Shown: one piece after another, positions 12,961-24,800 of the stretch | Numbering within the stretch: the stretch's first letter is position 1 | Layout: each line of letters starts with the position of its first letter | Assembly: GCA_015680685.1 (NCBI GenBank) | Contig: MNCI01008326.1 | Coordinates: 513,505-577,504 of the forward strand | Source of the DNA: Gnetum montanum | Taxonomy: Eukaryota > Streptophyta > Gnetopsida > Gnetales > Gnetaceae | Direction: 5' to 3' | DNA: 64,000 nt | Position numbers and translations under genes: made by a program | Notes under the pieces: generated by a model | Seen by the model: the letters and a program-made list of their open reading frames with translations, nothing else | Database searches by the model: none | Told to the model about the DNA's origin: nothing

Positions 12961-14290
12961 ATGATTAGCATGGATGAACATCTTGCCCATCACTAAGTTG
13001 GAAGGAGAAGATTCGAAAAATTGAGCATGATTGCACATCCATTGAGGTATTTGTTGTACTAGTTCACTTAGGCTCATGGAAAGGCTTTACTTATTGGATG
13101 TTTATCAACTACTTCTTGTTTGGAATTTTAGGTTTGTACAGGATCATGACCCCATAAAAAAGGTTTCATTGATTATATAAGGTGCCTTCAACAATGTTCG
13201 AAATTTGGTTTTTTGAGGAACATGTGTGGGCTTCCAATATAGGACCTTATCTCTAGCTTGAAGTTTAATCATTCTAATTCTTAGGTTATGTCATTATTTG
13301 TTGAATTTCTTATGCACTTCATTCAAGGATAAGGATACTAATGAATTTTTTTCTAGCACATGTAGGTTGATCAATCTTTCTTTTTATGCTAGACTTAGGT
13401 TAAGCTCTAGGTCATAGCCTGTTGAGAGTATATGAAGCTTTGATTGAATTGAAAACATTGTAAGTTTTCTGTATACCAACTCATAGGGAGAGTGGCCAAT
13501 AGGGAGTTTCCATGCTAAGCAATAGGCTCAAAGGGAATTTTTGAGTTTCATACTCTAATCTCTCCTATATCTACTAATACTTCTTATTAGAATCTTTTTG
13601 ATTTCCCTATTATTAACCTCTACTTGACCATTGGCTTTGGGGTGATACAGTGTTATTAATTTATGTTTAACCCCCAAGCATTGCATGAGTTTCTAAAATG
13701 TTCTACTTGTGAAGTGTATTCCACTTTAGAAATTAGTGTACATGGCACTCCAAACCTATTTACAATGTTTTTTTGTACAAATCATGTACTGCTTTAGACC
13801 ATTTGGTACAGTAGTCAATAGGTAGGATAATATAGGCCTTTTCATTGGACATGGATGTGATGGAACCCATGAAATCTATGCCCCATATGTCAAAGGACTC
13901 CAATGGTTGAATACATTATTGAGGACCCTACATTCATGTGGTTATCCCACCATTACATTGATAGCATTCATAGGATTAGACAACCTAGTGGACATCCCTA
14001 AAGATTATGGGCCAATAGTTTCTTTCCATTAAGATTTTTATGGTCATGTGTCTCCCTACATAGTGGCCTCTGCAAGCACCTTTGTGACCATCTTGAAGAA
14101 TGTGCAATTAATCTGCATCATGGATACACCAACAAACCAAGCAATCAACACACACCTTTTGAAGGCTTTGTTGATTTCCATAAAGTGCTTATCCCAATGT
14201 AGAAATTATTATTTCATTCTATACTCTAGATCTTGTGGCATTTCCTGAGTGAGAAGGTAAGTGAGGATGCCATCATACCATTTGAATTTT
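12961..14290 (-). pseudogene. R1 integrase, decayed
   Basis: The reverse complement aligns with the Athila-type integrases of copies 3 and 4. From right to left it holds the zinc-finger region (about 14250-14010), the block around the first catalytic Asp (about 13900-13830), the second Asp block, and the PYHPQANGQVE-like block near 13650-13600. These are followed by the conserved post-catalytic region. Frameshifts and stops occur throughout; only fragments such as 12883-13077 remain open. It lies between the R1 RNase H on its 5' side and the tail on its 3' side, the normal Athila order. Confidence 0.75.
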
Positions 14291-14815
14291 ATGGACATCT
14301 ATTCATTAATTACACTAGTAAAGAGGAGTCCATCTGGAAATTAATTAGAGAGTGGGATCTCCTCCTCTGTGTCATCCCATCATAAATAAGAGAGATTATT
14401 AGAGACCACATTCTTAGTCCCATTTTAATCTACCATCATGAGATCAAATTCCTGCAAGATCACAAGCTACTGTATAACATGGGGATTCACCATTGGCTTA
14501 TTCACTAGGAAGTAGATAGTATTGTGGTCAATGTGCACAAACATTTTATATCCAGGAACATNATCCATCATGATATGAAATGGTTTGAACTACTCTAGTG
14601 CTTGTAAAACTGGGGTTTCTATGAGTTTTTCCTTCAACTATTGAAATCCATGTTTGCACTCCTTGGTCTAAACAAATGGAGCATCCTTCTTTATCAGTTC
14701 GACCAATAGTTTTGCAATCTTAGACAAATTATCTATAAATCACTGGTAGTAATTAATGTGTCCAAGGAATGACTAAACATATTTTATAGTTTCTAGATAA
14801 TAGCTAAGGTAGATT
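14291..14815 (-). pseudogene. R1 RNase H and RT end, truncated
   Basis: On the minus strand this reads the end of RT (SFLGHTxYYR block, about 14785-14740) and the RNase H (GYKMFVHIDH, about 14555-14520). At the single N (14562) the sequence jumps from KPFHIM straight to GYK. About 165 bases present in copy 4 (between about 55455 and 55625) are missing, which points to a collapsed assembly join or a deletion. Sequence upstream of this RT end (rest of RT, protease, gag, 5' LTR) is absent, and the next bases are forward-strand gag of copy 2. Confidence 0.75.
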
Positions 14816-15080
14816 AGTTGTGGGACTCTATAGATAGCAGATTTCAAGCTATTTTGAAAATTTTTGAAGAGTCCAAAGAATAAAGTACTGATCGTCACTA
14901 CAGAAGGTGAAAGGAAGTTAAACATGCCAATAAAATGGGTAAGGGTAAGATTGTTATCATAGAGAAAGTTGTAGAAACTAAATTAGATGATGATGTGGAT
15001 GTAACATCTACCAATATGAACATCCTAAGATATGTTGCCCCATCATGTCATACATATAGGAGTTTGGGGTATATGTTCTA
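14816..15080 (+). pseudogene. Family A copy 2: end of gag
   Basis: It aligns with the last part of the copy 5 gag (about 60850-61100): the segment encoding the helix before the zinc knuckle, then a Lys-rich stretch, then the CysCysHisCys region, here badly decayed. Everything upstream is missing, because at about 14815 the sequence switches to the reverse-oriented RT end of R1. No single frame is open. Confidence 0.6.
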
Positions 15081-16170
15081 AATCGATGACTACTAAAAAG
15101 AAAAACACCTAGAACATTTTCTTATCCTTAAGATAATCCCAAGAAATTCCATTAGCAACAACAATATTATCCAAGTGGAACTCCACCACATCCATATGAG
15201 TAGTGTTAATAGTGGTAGCAACCATAGTCATGGACACTATCACTACCAAGACAGCAGTACCCATACAGACAACTAGATCTATATGGGAATTATGTTCAGC
15301 AACTTCTATCTCTATGTGTCTCTTCTAGTCACATTTCTCTTTTCCAACATCACTACTACCCTCCAAAATACTATGGAACTCATTCTCCACATTCTATGAG
15401 GGATACCATATTCCATCCTTATCCTCTTCCTATTCCTACACCAGCTCCTTCACCCCCAACATAGCTACCACCTACTCAATCTATGTAGGGTGAACATCTA
15501 GCCCAGCTATAGCAATGTAATGCTACCAAGGTTGACAATCTAAAACCACTTAATCAAATAAGTGGTTCAGAACCTCATACTTGTAAAAGACCCTTGTTTT
15601 GACCTAATAGCCCAACTAAACACTCACATACACCTATGGATGGCAACCCTGCTTCTTCATCTCCCTCTGTATCTAATCCATTTGAGTTCCCTTCAAATCA
15701 AATATCATGCAAAATCCATAATATTATGCTCACTCATGTTGTATCTGATTGGATTCAAGCTGGCAACTTTCCCAAGAAATTAGATCATCCTGGGACTCCT
15801 CTTATCTATTTACAAATTGCTAGAAATGAACCATTTAAAGCTCTTATTGATTTAGGTTCTAATGTTAACGATGTTAATTTGATTTCTCATGATATGTATA
15901 TTGCCTAAAACCTACCACCTCTCAATAAGAACAATATCCAATTGAAATTGGTAGACCAGTCCATTATCATTCCATTAGGATTGGTAGAAGACATTGTGAC
16001 TGTTATTTGTGGGTGGTCTTATCTTGTCAATTTCCTAGTAATAAAGGTTGAGAGCTATAAGGGGGACTTCCCAATAATTAGGACAAGGGCATGGCTAAGC
16101 ACTATAAAAAATGAGCATAATAGATCTTTCCCTAGAAAAATCTATGGAAAATGCATTTGTAAAGATTGAG
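15081..16170 (+). pseudogene. Family A copy 2: protease region
   Basis: A Pro/Ser-rich linker is followed by an aspartic protease domain. The 15636-15908 stretch holds IYLQIARNEPFKAL followed by IDLGSN, where DLGS corresponds to the D-S/T-G active-site triad. The continuing part (15942-16169) holds IPLGLVEDIVTVICGWSY and ends at PIIRTRAWL, matching the PIIxGRxWL end of gypsy proteases. The domain is split by a stop near 15906. It aligns well with copies 3 (31860-32300) and 5 (61780-62200). Confidence 0.8.
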
Positions 16171-16740
16171 AAGAAGTTTCATGGATCACGTACAATGATA
16201 CAAGGGTGAAGTTGCATATAGAAACTCTAGTTCATGAAATGAGCATCTATTTTCATATTTAGGTAGTGTGCACATGAAGAAGATATTCAAAGGTGACTTT
16301 ACAAAGAAACCACAAAACAAGAGGGCACCCAATGGCTGATCACTAATTTTGAAAATAGCATAATGTGCATGAACCTACTAAGAGCTTTACATGCTTTTAT
16401 GTCACAAGCATGAATGAACTAAAGCAAGTTCATCACCAACTCTTTGATAATGAAAATGATGATACCTATTGGGGAGAGTTGAAAATTCTGAAAATTTTTA
16501 AACAAAAGCCCCTTAAGTTAGAAAATTTTCTTGCTAGTAGAGAATATGCATTTTTAAAAATGGAAACTTGTTAATAGTAAATGTAAATGTTTCTTCTAAA
16601 TAGAAATAGATGCTATTAAATGTGATCAACAAATGGACAATAGTATTTTCTTGGTTATATCTTGATCTCACAGGGATTGATCCTAGGATATGCCAGCATT
16701 GTATCTATACTAATCAATTCATGAATCAAAAGAGGTATTC
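16171..16740 (+). pseudogene. Family A copy 2: spacer between protease and RT
   Basis: This carries remnants of the region after protease seen in copies 3 and 5. The 16365-16574 frame reads MHEPTKSFTCFYV, then a Gln-His-rich piece, then KLENFLAS, corresponding to 32480-32660. It has no known function and probably links protease to RT. Confidence 0.6.
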
Positions 16741-17540
16741 ATAGTAATGGTTAAACCCCAAATTGAAGCAAACTGTCAAAAATGAAATCAAACAACTCTT
16801 CAAGATGGGGTTCATCTATTCCATTGAAGATAGTTATTGGGTTACTCCATTCATGATTATTCCAAAGAAAGGTGGAAAGTGATGAGCCTACATCAATTTT
16901 TGATTGTTGAGTATGGAAACATTCAAAGATCACTTTCCATTACCATTTTTGGATCAGCTATTGGACACTTTATCTAGGCATTTTTATTACCATTTTTTGG
17001 ATGGTTATAGTGGTTATAACCAAATCCAGATTGTGCCAAAGGATCAAGACAAAATAAAATTTATGAGTCCCTAGGGAACTTTTTCATATCAAAAGTTTCC
17101 ATTTGGCCTTTATAATGCCCCTACCACATTCCAATGCTTCTTCTTAAGTATTTTTCAATAATAGATCATAAGCATTATGAAAGTCTTCATGGCTGACTTC
17201 TCCACCTATGAGGCTACATTCAAGCAGGCCTTGGATCATCTTGAGCAAGTGCTCAAAAGATCTATGGAGACCAATCATTGGCTCAACTAGCAAAAGATCC
17301 ATCTGATGATCCAAGAAGGCATTGCATTGGGGCATAGAATCTCATAATTAGGAATTGAGGTTTATCTTGAAAAGATTAGGATCATCCAAGGAATTACATA
17401 TCAACCAAAAATTGTAAAACATGTTTCTTCATTCCTTGGATACACTAGCTACTACCAGCAATTTATATAGAACTTCTTTAACATTGCAAAATCATTGGTC
17501 AAGCTAACAAAAAAATTCTTCATTTGTTCTAACCAAGGAA
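16741..17540 (+). pseudogene. Family A copy 2: reverse transcriptase, decayed
   Basis: An Athila-lineage RT can be followed through several frames. It includes the YPIxDS-like start, the VxPKKGG block (about 16860), the FMxGYSGYNQI block (about 16990), the catalytic box (about 17185-17200) and the FLGYTxYYQ end (about 17440). The catalytic box reads F-M-A-D-F instead of F-M-D-D-F, so one of the two catalytic aspartates is lost. A TAG at 17288-17290 replaces a conserved Trp, at exactly the position where copies 3 and 5 also carry TAG. Confidence 0.8.
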
Positions 17541-17990
17541 TGTGAAAATGCATTCCAATATCTAGAGAAGAAACTTGTAAAAACTCCAATTCTATAGGCA
17601 CCCGACTAGTCTAAACAATTTCACATCATGAAGAATGCATCAAATTATTCCTTGAGGGTTTTTCTTACACAGTTGAACAATAAGAAAAATCTATATTACA
17701 TCCACTATACAAGTAGAAGCATTGTGGGTGCATAGCTAAACTACAACACCACAAAAAAAGAATTGATGGCAATGGTGTTTTCCTTAGAGAAATTCAAGCA
17801 CTATGTGCTTGAATACAAAGTGTTTCTACACACAAACAATAATGCAATTCACTTCCTGATGAACAAACCAATGATGAGCCCCCATGTCATATTGTGATTG
17901 GTGATTTTGCAAGAGTTCAATCTTATAATGATAGATCAAATGAAAACTAAGAATGTGATTTTTGACCACTTGTCTCGATTATGATGGGAT
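17541..17990 (+). pseudogene. Family A copy 2: RNase H
   Basis: Fragments of the gypsy RNase H are recognisable: the TNASNYSLR block, YIHYTSRSI (about 17700), the NYxTTxKELMAMVFSLEKFKHYVL stretch in pieces (about 17740-17800) and the following HxNxNAIHFLMNKPMMSPH region (about 17830-17885). Frame is interrupted several times. This copy keeps CAG (near 17669) where copies 3, 4 and 5 have TAG, so it shows the ancestral codon. Confidence 0.75.
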
Positions 17991-19000
17991 AACAAAGAGG
18001 AGAAAATCCCATTATTTGATTAGTTTTTTTAATGAACTTCTCTTTCTTGGGATTATAGCTAAACAATTTCCCACTAAGCATAAATAGTATGATGGCATTC
18101 TCACTTACCTTCTCACTTAAGAAATGCCACAATAGTTGGACCACTGAAAGAAACAATAGTTTCTTCACTAGGTGAAATGCTTCATGGAGATCAACAGGCA
18201 CCTCTACAAGGTGTATGCTAATGGTCTGGTTTAGTGGTATGTCCCTAATGCTGATCAACTACATGTTCTCCAAGATGCTCATGAGGGTTCTTATGGGGGC
18301 CACTAGGCTGGGAGATGCATGGCCATTAAGATTTTGATGGCAAGATATTATTTGCCAACACTTTTCTAGGATGCTCATCAATATGTTCATTCTTGTGAGT
18401 GTTTCCAAAGTGATGGTCAAATGGCTACTTGAATGGAGAAACCTTAATAGTGGATCCAATCATTGAAACCCTTTGGCATCTATCACACCCATGTCAAATG
18501 AAAATGCATATATCATAGTCACTGTTAACTATTGTACAAAATGGAAAAAAGTAATAACTATCACCAACTATACATCTTCTATTGTTGTTTGGTTTGTACA
18601 ACTAAATATTGTAAATAGGTTTGGTATGCCATGTGCATTAATTTTTGATAATGGAGCCCACTTTATGGGTACTACCTTTTGGAATCTCATGTAACACTTT
18701 GAGCTTAAACATAAATTAACAACACCTTATCATCCCTAAGCCAATGGTCAAGCTAAGATCACAAATAAGGAAATCACAAAGATCTTAATGAGAAAAATTA
18801 ACAAATATAAGAGGAATTGGAGCATGAAACTAAATGATGCCTTTTGGACCTATTGCTCCACCTTTTGCTTGCTATGAGCTACTCTCCCTATAAGCTCATG
18901 TATGAAAAATTGCCAACTCTTCTTATTTAATCTAAGCTCTATACACTTTCAATAGCTTATGACCTTGACCTTGATTTATGTCTAGTACAAAAAAAAAGAT
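17991..19000 (+). pseudogene. Family A copy 2: integrase
   Basis: Zinc-finger region near 18380-18430, then a catalytic core. The best open part, 18473-18694, reads ITPMSNENAYIIVTVNY, then NRFGMPCALIFDNGAHFMG. The segment with the first catalytic Asp is deleted between about 18465 and 18472. The second Asp (FDNGA) is intact. The Glu block reads QANGQAKIT, so Glu is lost. The upstream open frames on the opposite strand (17947-18258, 18259-18459) are shadows. Confidence 0.8.
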
Positions 19001-21331
19001 TGATGAACCTCAACTTGTTAGATGAAAATCAATTGGTGGTCCTACCATCTAACGAGTTGCACAAGGCATTTAATAAAAAATGGTATAATCTTAGAATTAG
19101 GAAAGTCAAATTTCAACTAAGAGATACAGTCCTCTACTAGGACCTCACACACATGTGCCACAATAAACCAAGTTCCAAATACTATGGAAAGGCCTTTATA
19201 TTATTTTTAAAAATTTTTCTTTTGGGGCCATGTTAATCTACAAACATAATAGCCCAAACAAAAATCAGGTATTCAACACACAACAAGTCAAACATTTCCA
19301 CAAGCCTAAGCAAGCTAGTGTAGCAAATTCCTCATTATATGGACAATCATACTCAATCTTTTGGATCTCTTTCTTTCAACATAGTCATGGGGGAGATGGC
19401 CATACATGCTAACTATATAAGTGGCTCTTAATTTTTTTCATCTTTTTTATTTTACACATTTTTTATGCCTTCCTTATTTTATATATTTTTATTTTTACAT
19501 TATTAATTTTTTCCAATTTTTGTTTTACAACATCATTAGTATGTTTTATTTTTGTTAAATATTTCGTAATTTCTTTTATATTTTTCTTTATTTTGATATA
19601 ATTTTCCTATTGTGTTTTAATAATAACATGCCTTATTACCAACTAGGTACAGTGTGGTTTGTTTGATGTGAGCATGTGCTATCGAGTTATTTAATTGTTG
19701 GTGTCTAGATTCTAGCTTTGAATTTTGGTACTAATAATAAAGACATGCTTTCTTTCTCATAAAATAGGTAGTAAGTACACAACATTCATCCATCTACAAA
19801 CTCTATGGTATTTCTTATTTTGAAAGTATGAAGTCTCTTTTCATTAATAAAACTTTAACTAACTTGTTACCTTTGGTAGTTTCAAGACTTGGAAATGATT
19901 CAAAGGTTTAAGCAAGGCATGACTTCAAGGGGATTCGGTACTCTTTTTTCCTTTCTAATTACTTCGATGCATTTGTATTTTCATGGATTTGTTACCATTC
20001 TATGTCAACTAATAACAGGAAGTTGAATAAGTCTTTGCATGTTGTGGTTTCCATTCCAAAAAAAATGATGGAAATTCAAAGCACATTCCTTAGACAAAAT
20101 GAATGAACTATTAGCAATAGTTATGGAACTAGAAAGACATGTTACCCATGCCTAAAGGTCACCTCTAACTAAGGCCCTTTCTCACTTCCTACTTCTATTT
20201 TCCTCTAAAATAAGAAATAGTGGTTGTTCTATGGGAGCACTCTTGTGTCTCAAAAAGGTAGAAAAGTCTTAGAGTGACAATGTAAAGTCACTAAATATAG
20301 TTGGTTTTGGTCTAGACTAAGGATAGATTTTATCAAGTCACTTAACCACAAAATTTATAAGGGACTTCATGTGACCTTAATTGGGAACTCCATTTCACAT
20401 TCCCTCTCATCCATCTATGCTTCCATGCCTTACCTTACTGTTAGTGTTCATGTTCTTATTCGATGTCTTAGGTTGATGTGTCCAAGTTCTTAAGTAGTTT
20501 CTTCTAGGTTTTCATACTTAACTTTCCATAACCATTAATCATCCATGGGGCCTACAGACTTCATGATTTGAGGTTATGCAAGGACAACAAAGGGCATGTA
20601 CTTGCTTAGGAAAGGATCCACTAACATACCTTTTGGTTGTGTTAGTTAAGTTCTTTATCATGAAACATTCTCACAATCAAACCTTTTTGTATGTCCCATC
20701 AATGACATCGAATTGTGTGCATCTTCATAATGTTTTTTAATGAAATCTTCTTTTTTCTTATTGTGAATTCTTTAATCCTCTTCAAGTATTTCATCACATT
20801 TGGGCTTTTCAAAATTTAGTAATCAACCACTTATCCATACCCACTAACTTTTTAGTCTTCCCACTAGCACTAATAAAGGAATCAATCCATCATAATCACA
20901 ACCTCGCCAAGTATAACTACTGATGAGACAAGGTATCTAAAGGCTATATGTTACACATTGCATAGTAATCTGTAATTTTTGTTGTGATTGCAATGGGAAT
21001 CATGCACTAGAAGTGGGACTATCTTCACCAAGGAAGAAGTAGCACCATCGTGCGATGAGGATCCTTCATGATCATTAAATCTTCACCCTTTCTCTTTAGT
21101 TTCCACAGGAGTTGGATGTTAGTTTTGGCTAGGATATTTAATTATATTTTCATGAACATCCAATTTTTTAAAAGATTGTAAATCTGTACACCTGGGAACT
21201 TAGAATCTGTTTGTTCCATCTAAGTCAATTTGCATGTCAGTCAATAATCTCATACCTTCTCAATATGTTGTAAGGTACTTGTTGCTTCTTTTGTTCACTT
21301 GAGGATAAGTTTTCATTCAGTTGTGGAGGTA
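19001..21331 (+). other. Family A copy 2: tail and polypurine tract
   Basis: This is the non-coding tail, homologous to the tails of copies 1, 3 and 4. It ends in the purine-rich TTGTGGAGGTA at 21321-21331. It lacks the third ORF that copy 1 carries at the corresponding place (between blocks equivalent to about 20980 and 21060). T-rich stretches at 19430-19620 produce no real coding frame. Confidence 0.7.
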
Positions 21332-21839
21332 TGATGAAGTGTATTTTTGTTAGCTCCAATATTAGATACTTGATATCAAGGGCCAATAAGCAATGTCAGA
21401 TATCTGATATCACAAGATGTGTGCCAACCTATAAATATTATGCTTGGACTCATAGTGTATACATAAGTTTTGTTATATCATAGCAAAGCTCTTGCAATTT
21501 CTTTTCTCCAAAGTTAGAATATTTTCCTAAGTGCTTATGTTAGGATAGTTAGTTATTAATTAGTAATCAAATTAGTTAAATTGATTAATAAATTAATTTT
21601 CAAATTATTATCAATCGTAGGAAAATTAAATATAAAATAATAAAAATCATGTACCCAATTACACTTAACCATACAACTAAGCTTCACAAGTGTATTTGGG
21701 AAGACAATAATCCTCACGATTATATTTCACTCCTAGAACCAGTGTACTTAGGAACTTAAGATCTACAAAATTTGACTAGATTATGCATGAACACTTGTAA
21801 TTCATATGGTTGGGCATAGGGTATACTCATCACTCATCA
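21332..21839 (+). repeat. 3' LTR of family A copy 2
   Basis: It starts TGATGAAGTG after the polypurine tract and ends CTCATCACTCATCA. It carries CCTATAAATATTATG (TATA, about 21439) and the conserved 3' part with ACTTAACCATACAACTAAGC and TTCATATGGTTGGGCATAGG. At 508 bp it is about half the length of the copy 3 LTRs: it lacks both the U3 palindrome array and the middle AT-rich part. The next five bases, ACTAG, could be one target-site copy, but the 5' end of this element is gone. Confidence 0.85.
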
Positions 21840-23330
21840 ACTAGAAAACCAATAGATCTGATGTAGCAACCTCAACCTCGAATTCCTAGGCCCCCAAAAA
21901 ATGGAATTTGAGATATCTTGGATAGTTCAACAAATCAACCACGGAGTTAGGGGTGTTGCAAAATGGGGTAATAACAATAGAATGCTAAAACTGATAATAT
22001 ATTGGAATAATGCACAAAAAATAAATATATATATTTTGCACACAAAACTAAGAACTTAAAAATTTATTGAGAAAAAATAAAGAATAATTTAGAGAAATGT
22101 GTACAAATGGTACTTGGGTGCATAACAGGAAGATTTACTTGGAGAAGGGTTAGGGTCCATTGAAGTAGACGCAGTCAACTCCACAAGCCAGATGTCTTGC
22201 CACTCTCGATGTTATCAAACCTCCTATGTTGCTAATCTAAATATTTAATGTTGGCTAGGTTGGGGATTGAGGTGTGAAGAATCCAAGCTGCACAAGTGCT
22301 CTACATCAGGAGTTTGAAATCCCATCAGTGCAGCATGAAGCTTGAAAATTTACAAATTTCAATGGGGGTTACAAAGTCACAAGGCCATAAGGTTTACAGG
22401 CTAGGTTCAAGACAATACAAGTGTGGGAAATTGCAAGAAATCTTGAGTGCTTGAAAATGCCCAAATGTAGAACTATGAGTAAATTGTTGATTGTGAAAAA
22501 TTACTTAACCATGGAGAAATTGTAAAATCAAAGTGCTAAATAAAAAGTCTTGAATCTATAAATGGTATTTGAAGTTCATTTTGATAGGCTTTTGGCCATG
22601 AATGAGACTACAAAATGGCTTTAATTTGGCTATAATTTGCCTACATAATGGTTGCAAACTGGCTATAATTTTGTTACAAATTTTTTCATTGTTTAGGTGA
22701 GATGGATGCCAAAATTTGGGAGGTTACCATATATAGTAAGTGCCTTCCCCCAATGGCCATTCTATTTGCTATAAATAGTACTGAGGGCACACCTTCTATG
22801 TTGGAAAAGAATCTTCCATGTTGATTCTTTCACCATCCTTATTAAAGTGGTTGGTCAACATTGGAGTGCATGGAGTGTTGAAATTTGGCTTTTTTGACTT
22901 CTACATTGGGGGCATGTAGTTTCCATGCTAGGGGGACCACTCCTCTACACTAGGGATAGTTGAGGTTTACTCCTTGAAATTTTTTCTAGCATAAAAAAAT
23001 GTATAACCCCCGTAAAACCCATCAAACTACCATTTTTGGCATTCTAATAGGCATTTTTGGGGTGCCCACCCCCGCCCNNNNNNNNNNNNNNNNNNNNTTT
23101 TCACTTGGGGAATGAGGCTTTGATTACTTATCTAGCATTTTTTAGGTTCAAAAGTACTAAATATGTGAGATTTTCCTCATGGATTACAATATTCACATTT
23201 ACAATGATTTTTTTACCTTGGGTTTCATGGGGTGAAAGCTACATGGTGAAAATTTACTATAACATAAAACTTTTTATGGTGTTTCAATGGCCCCTCTTTG
23301 TTGGTGTCTAGAGGATTGACCTAAGAGGCA
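21840..23330 (-). repeat. Probable 3' LTR and flank of family B
   Basis: This region lies directly downstream (minus orientation) of the family B integrase, where the polypurine tract and 3' LTR belong. A purine-rich ACAAAGAGGGG on the minus strand (about 23289-23300) could be the polypurine tract. No second copy exists in the window, so the boundaries cannot be set and the assignment rests on position. The stretch contains motifs like those of the 190-bp array (TTTCCATGCTAGGGGG near 22930) and a 20-base gap at 23078-23097. The forward frame 23057-23311 runs through the gap and is not credible. Confidence 0.4.
23078..23097. other. Assembly gap, 20 Ns
   Basis: Undefined bases preceded by the C-rich stretch ACCCCCGCCC. 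Homopolymer-like C runs also flank the gap at 48215-48243, which suggests sequencing dropout. Confidence 0.95.
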
Positions 23331-24440
23331 TTGATAAAGTATACTAAGCTATAAGGCATTACAGTAGTGGCCATGTAGTAGGTTTTTTTATATGCCCATA
23401 GTGCATGGACAAGCTACTCATGCCATTTTTGATAGCTATTATTGAACATCTTCTTGAGAAAATTGATGATGGCCTTGTTGCTTGCTTCTACTTGCCCATT
23501 GGCTTGACGGTAATAAGATCATGAGAAAGAATGCTTAATGGCTAGGTCATGATACAAATATTTTTTTTTCTAGCTACTAAATTATGGTCCATTTTCCATA
23601 ACTATAGTCATGGGTATGTCAAAATGAACTACAATGTTATCCAAGATAAATTTGCAAACTTGTTCAAATGTAGTATTCCTTAGGGAAATAGCCTCAACCC
23701 ACTTGGTAAAGTATTCAGTTGCAATGATGATGAAGCTATGCCCTATGAAAGACTTAGGCATTATGGATCCAATGATATCCAACCCCTATCATTGAAAAGG
23801 CCATGTTATTTGAGTGGTATGCAACTTAGTTGATGATACATGTATAAAGTTTCTATACCATTGGCATGTGTCACAATGCTTAATCTTCTACTAGTTATTT
23901 TTCATATGGGGCCAATAGTAGCCTAACTATCTAATCTTAGTGGCAATAGCTCTAGTCCTATATATCCTCCACAAACACCCTCATGAACCTCTTCTAAGAA
24001 TATTCTAACTTCATTTTTACATAAGCAACTTAGGAGTATGTCATCATAGGATTGTCAACATAATGTGTTCTTTCCTATGATGACATACTACTTCGATTAC
24101 TTGCATACAACATCCTTTTGAGTAGTAGTCAAGCCTTATGAGGATTTTCCATGCATAAGGTAAAATTTGATATCATCATACCACTTCCTAGCAAGACTAG
24201 TATGAATGATGGTATCGTTAGCATTCTACGTGATGAACATAGCATAATCCATAGTTAATGGGAGAAACTTACTAAATACATATGGCATCACAGTGAGGGC
24301 TAATATTGTAATTTTGTCAATGAAGATGTTCTCATTTTGTGGTATGTGTTGGATATCAACATCTATAAATTGTTGTAACAATTGCTTTCCTAGGTCATAT
24401 TAAGGTTGTAAATGTTGGGATTTGCATGCATAAACCTAGA
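23331..24440 (-). pseudogene. Family B integrase (Tat/Ogre-like)
   Basis: The minus strand encodes a gypsy integrase of Tat type. The best open part (23782-23582) reads MDIIGSIMPKS, then ATEYFTKWVEAISLRNTT, then FDIPMTIVMENGP. The first catalytic Asp (MDIIG) is present. The second is changed to Glu (MENG in place of the usual xDNG/xDQG). The Glu block RQANGQVEASNKAI at about 23515-23470 is intact. The zinc-finger region lies at about 24000-23870. Stops and frameshifts break the frame. Residue patterns differ clearly from family A integrase, so this is a separate lineage. It follows RNase H in the expected order. Confidence 0.85.
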
Positions 24441-24800
24441 TTTCTTAGTTGACCACAAGTTGTGAATCACTTTTGATCATCAAGCATCTAGTTTTTATTT
24501 CATGAGCTTCCATCATCCCTCTTATCAAACCCTCATACTCTACTATATTTTTGGTACAAGAAAACTCAAAAATATATGAGAAGGATCGAATTTCACGAGA
24601 TGAAAATGTAATGATGGTGGTGGCACTAGCCCCATGGGTAGTTAAAGCTCTATCAAAGTGCATGAACACCTCATAATCCTTGGGCACTAGGCCAATAGTG
24701 TTAATATGTTCATTGGAAAACTTGAGATCTATGGTTGCTTGGTAATCAACACGTGAAACTATGAGTTTTACACCTATAGATTATTCTTTCATTGAGGATT
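24441..24800 (-). pseudogene. Family B second RNase H domain (archaeal-type)
   Basis: The open stretch 24687-24445 (minus) reads FDRALTTHGASATTII, then FSCTKNIVEYEGLIRGMMEA, then MIKSDSQLVVN. The Asp (FDRA), Glu (VEYEGL) and Asp (SDSQLVV) match the RNase H catalytic set. The FDGA...TNNxAEYEAL...GDSQLVV pattern is typical of the extra archaeal-like RNase H that marks the Tat lineage. It lies between RT and integrase, as in that lineage. Catalytic residues survive, but flanking stops make it non-functional. Confidence 0.85.

Noticed and set aside
22760-22790. TATAAATAG on the plus strand as a promoter
   Set aside because: The word is close to palindromic, the region is best read as the minus-strand family B LTR, and nothing downstream on the plus strand is a gene.
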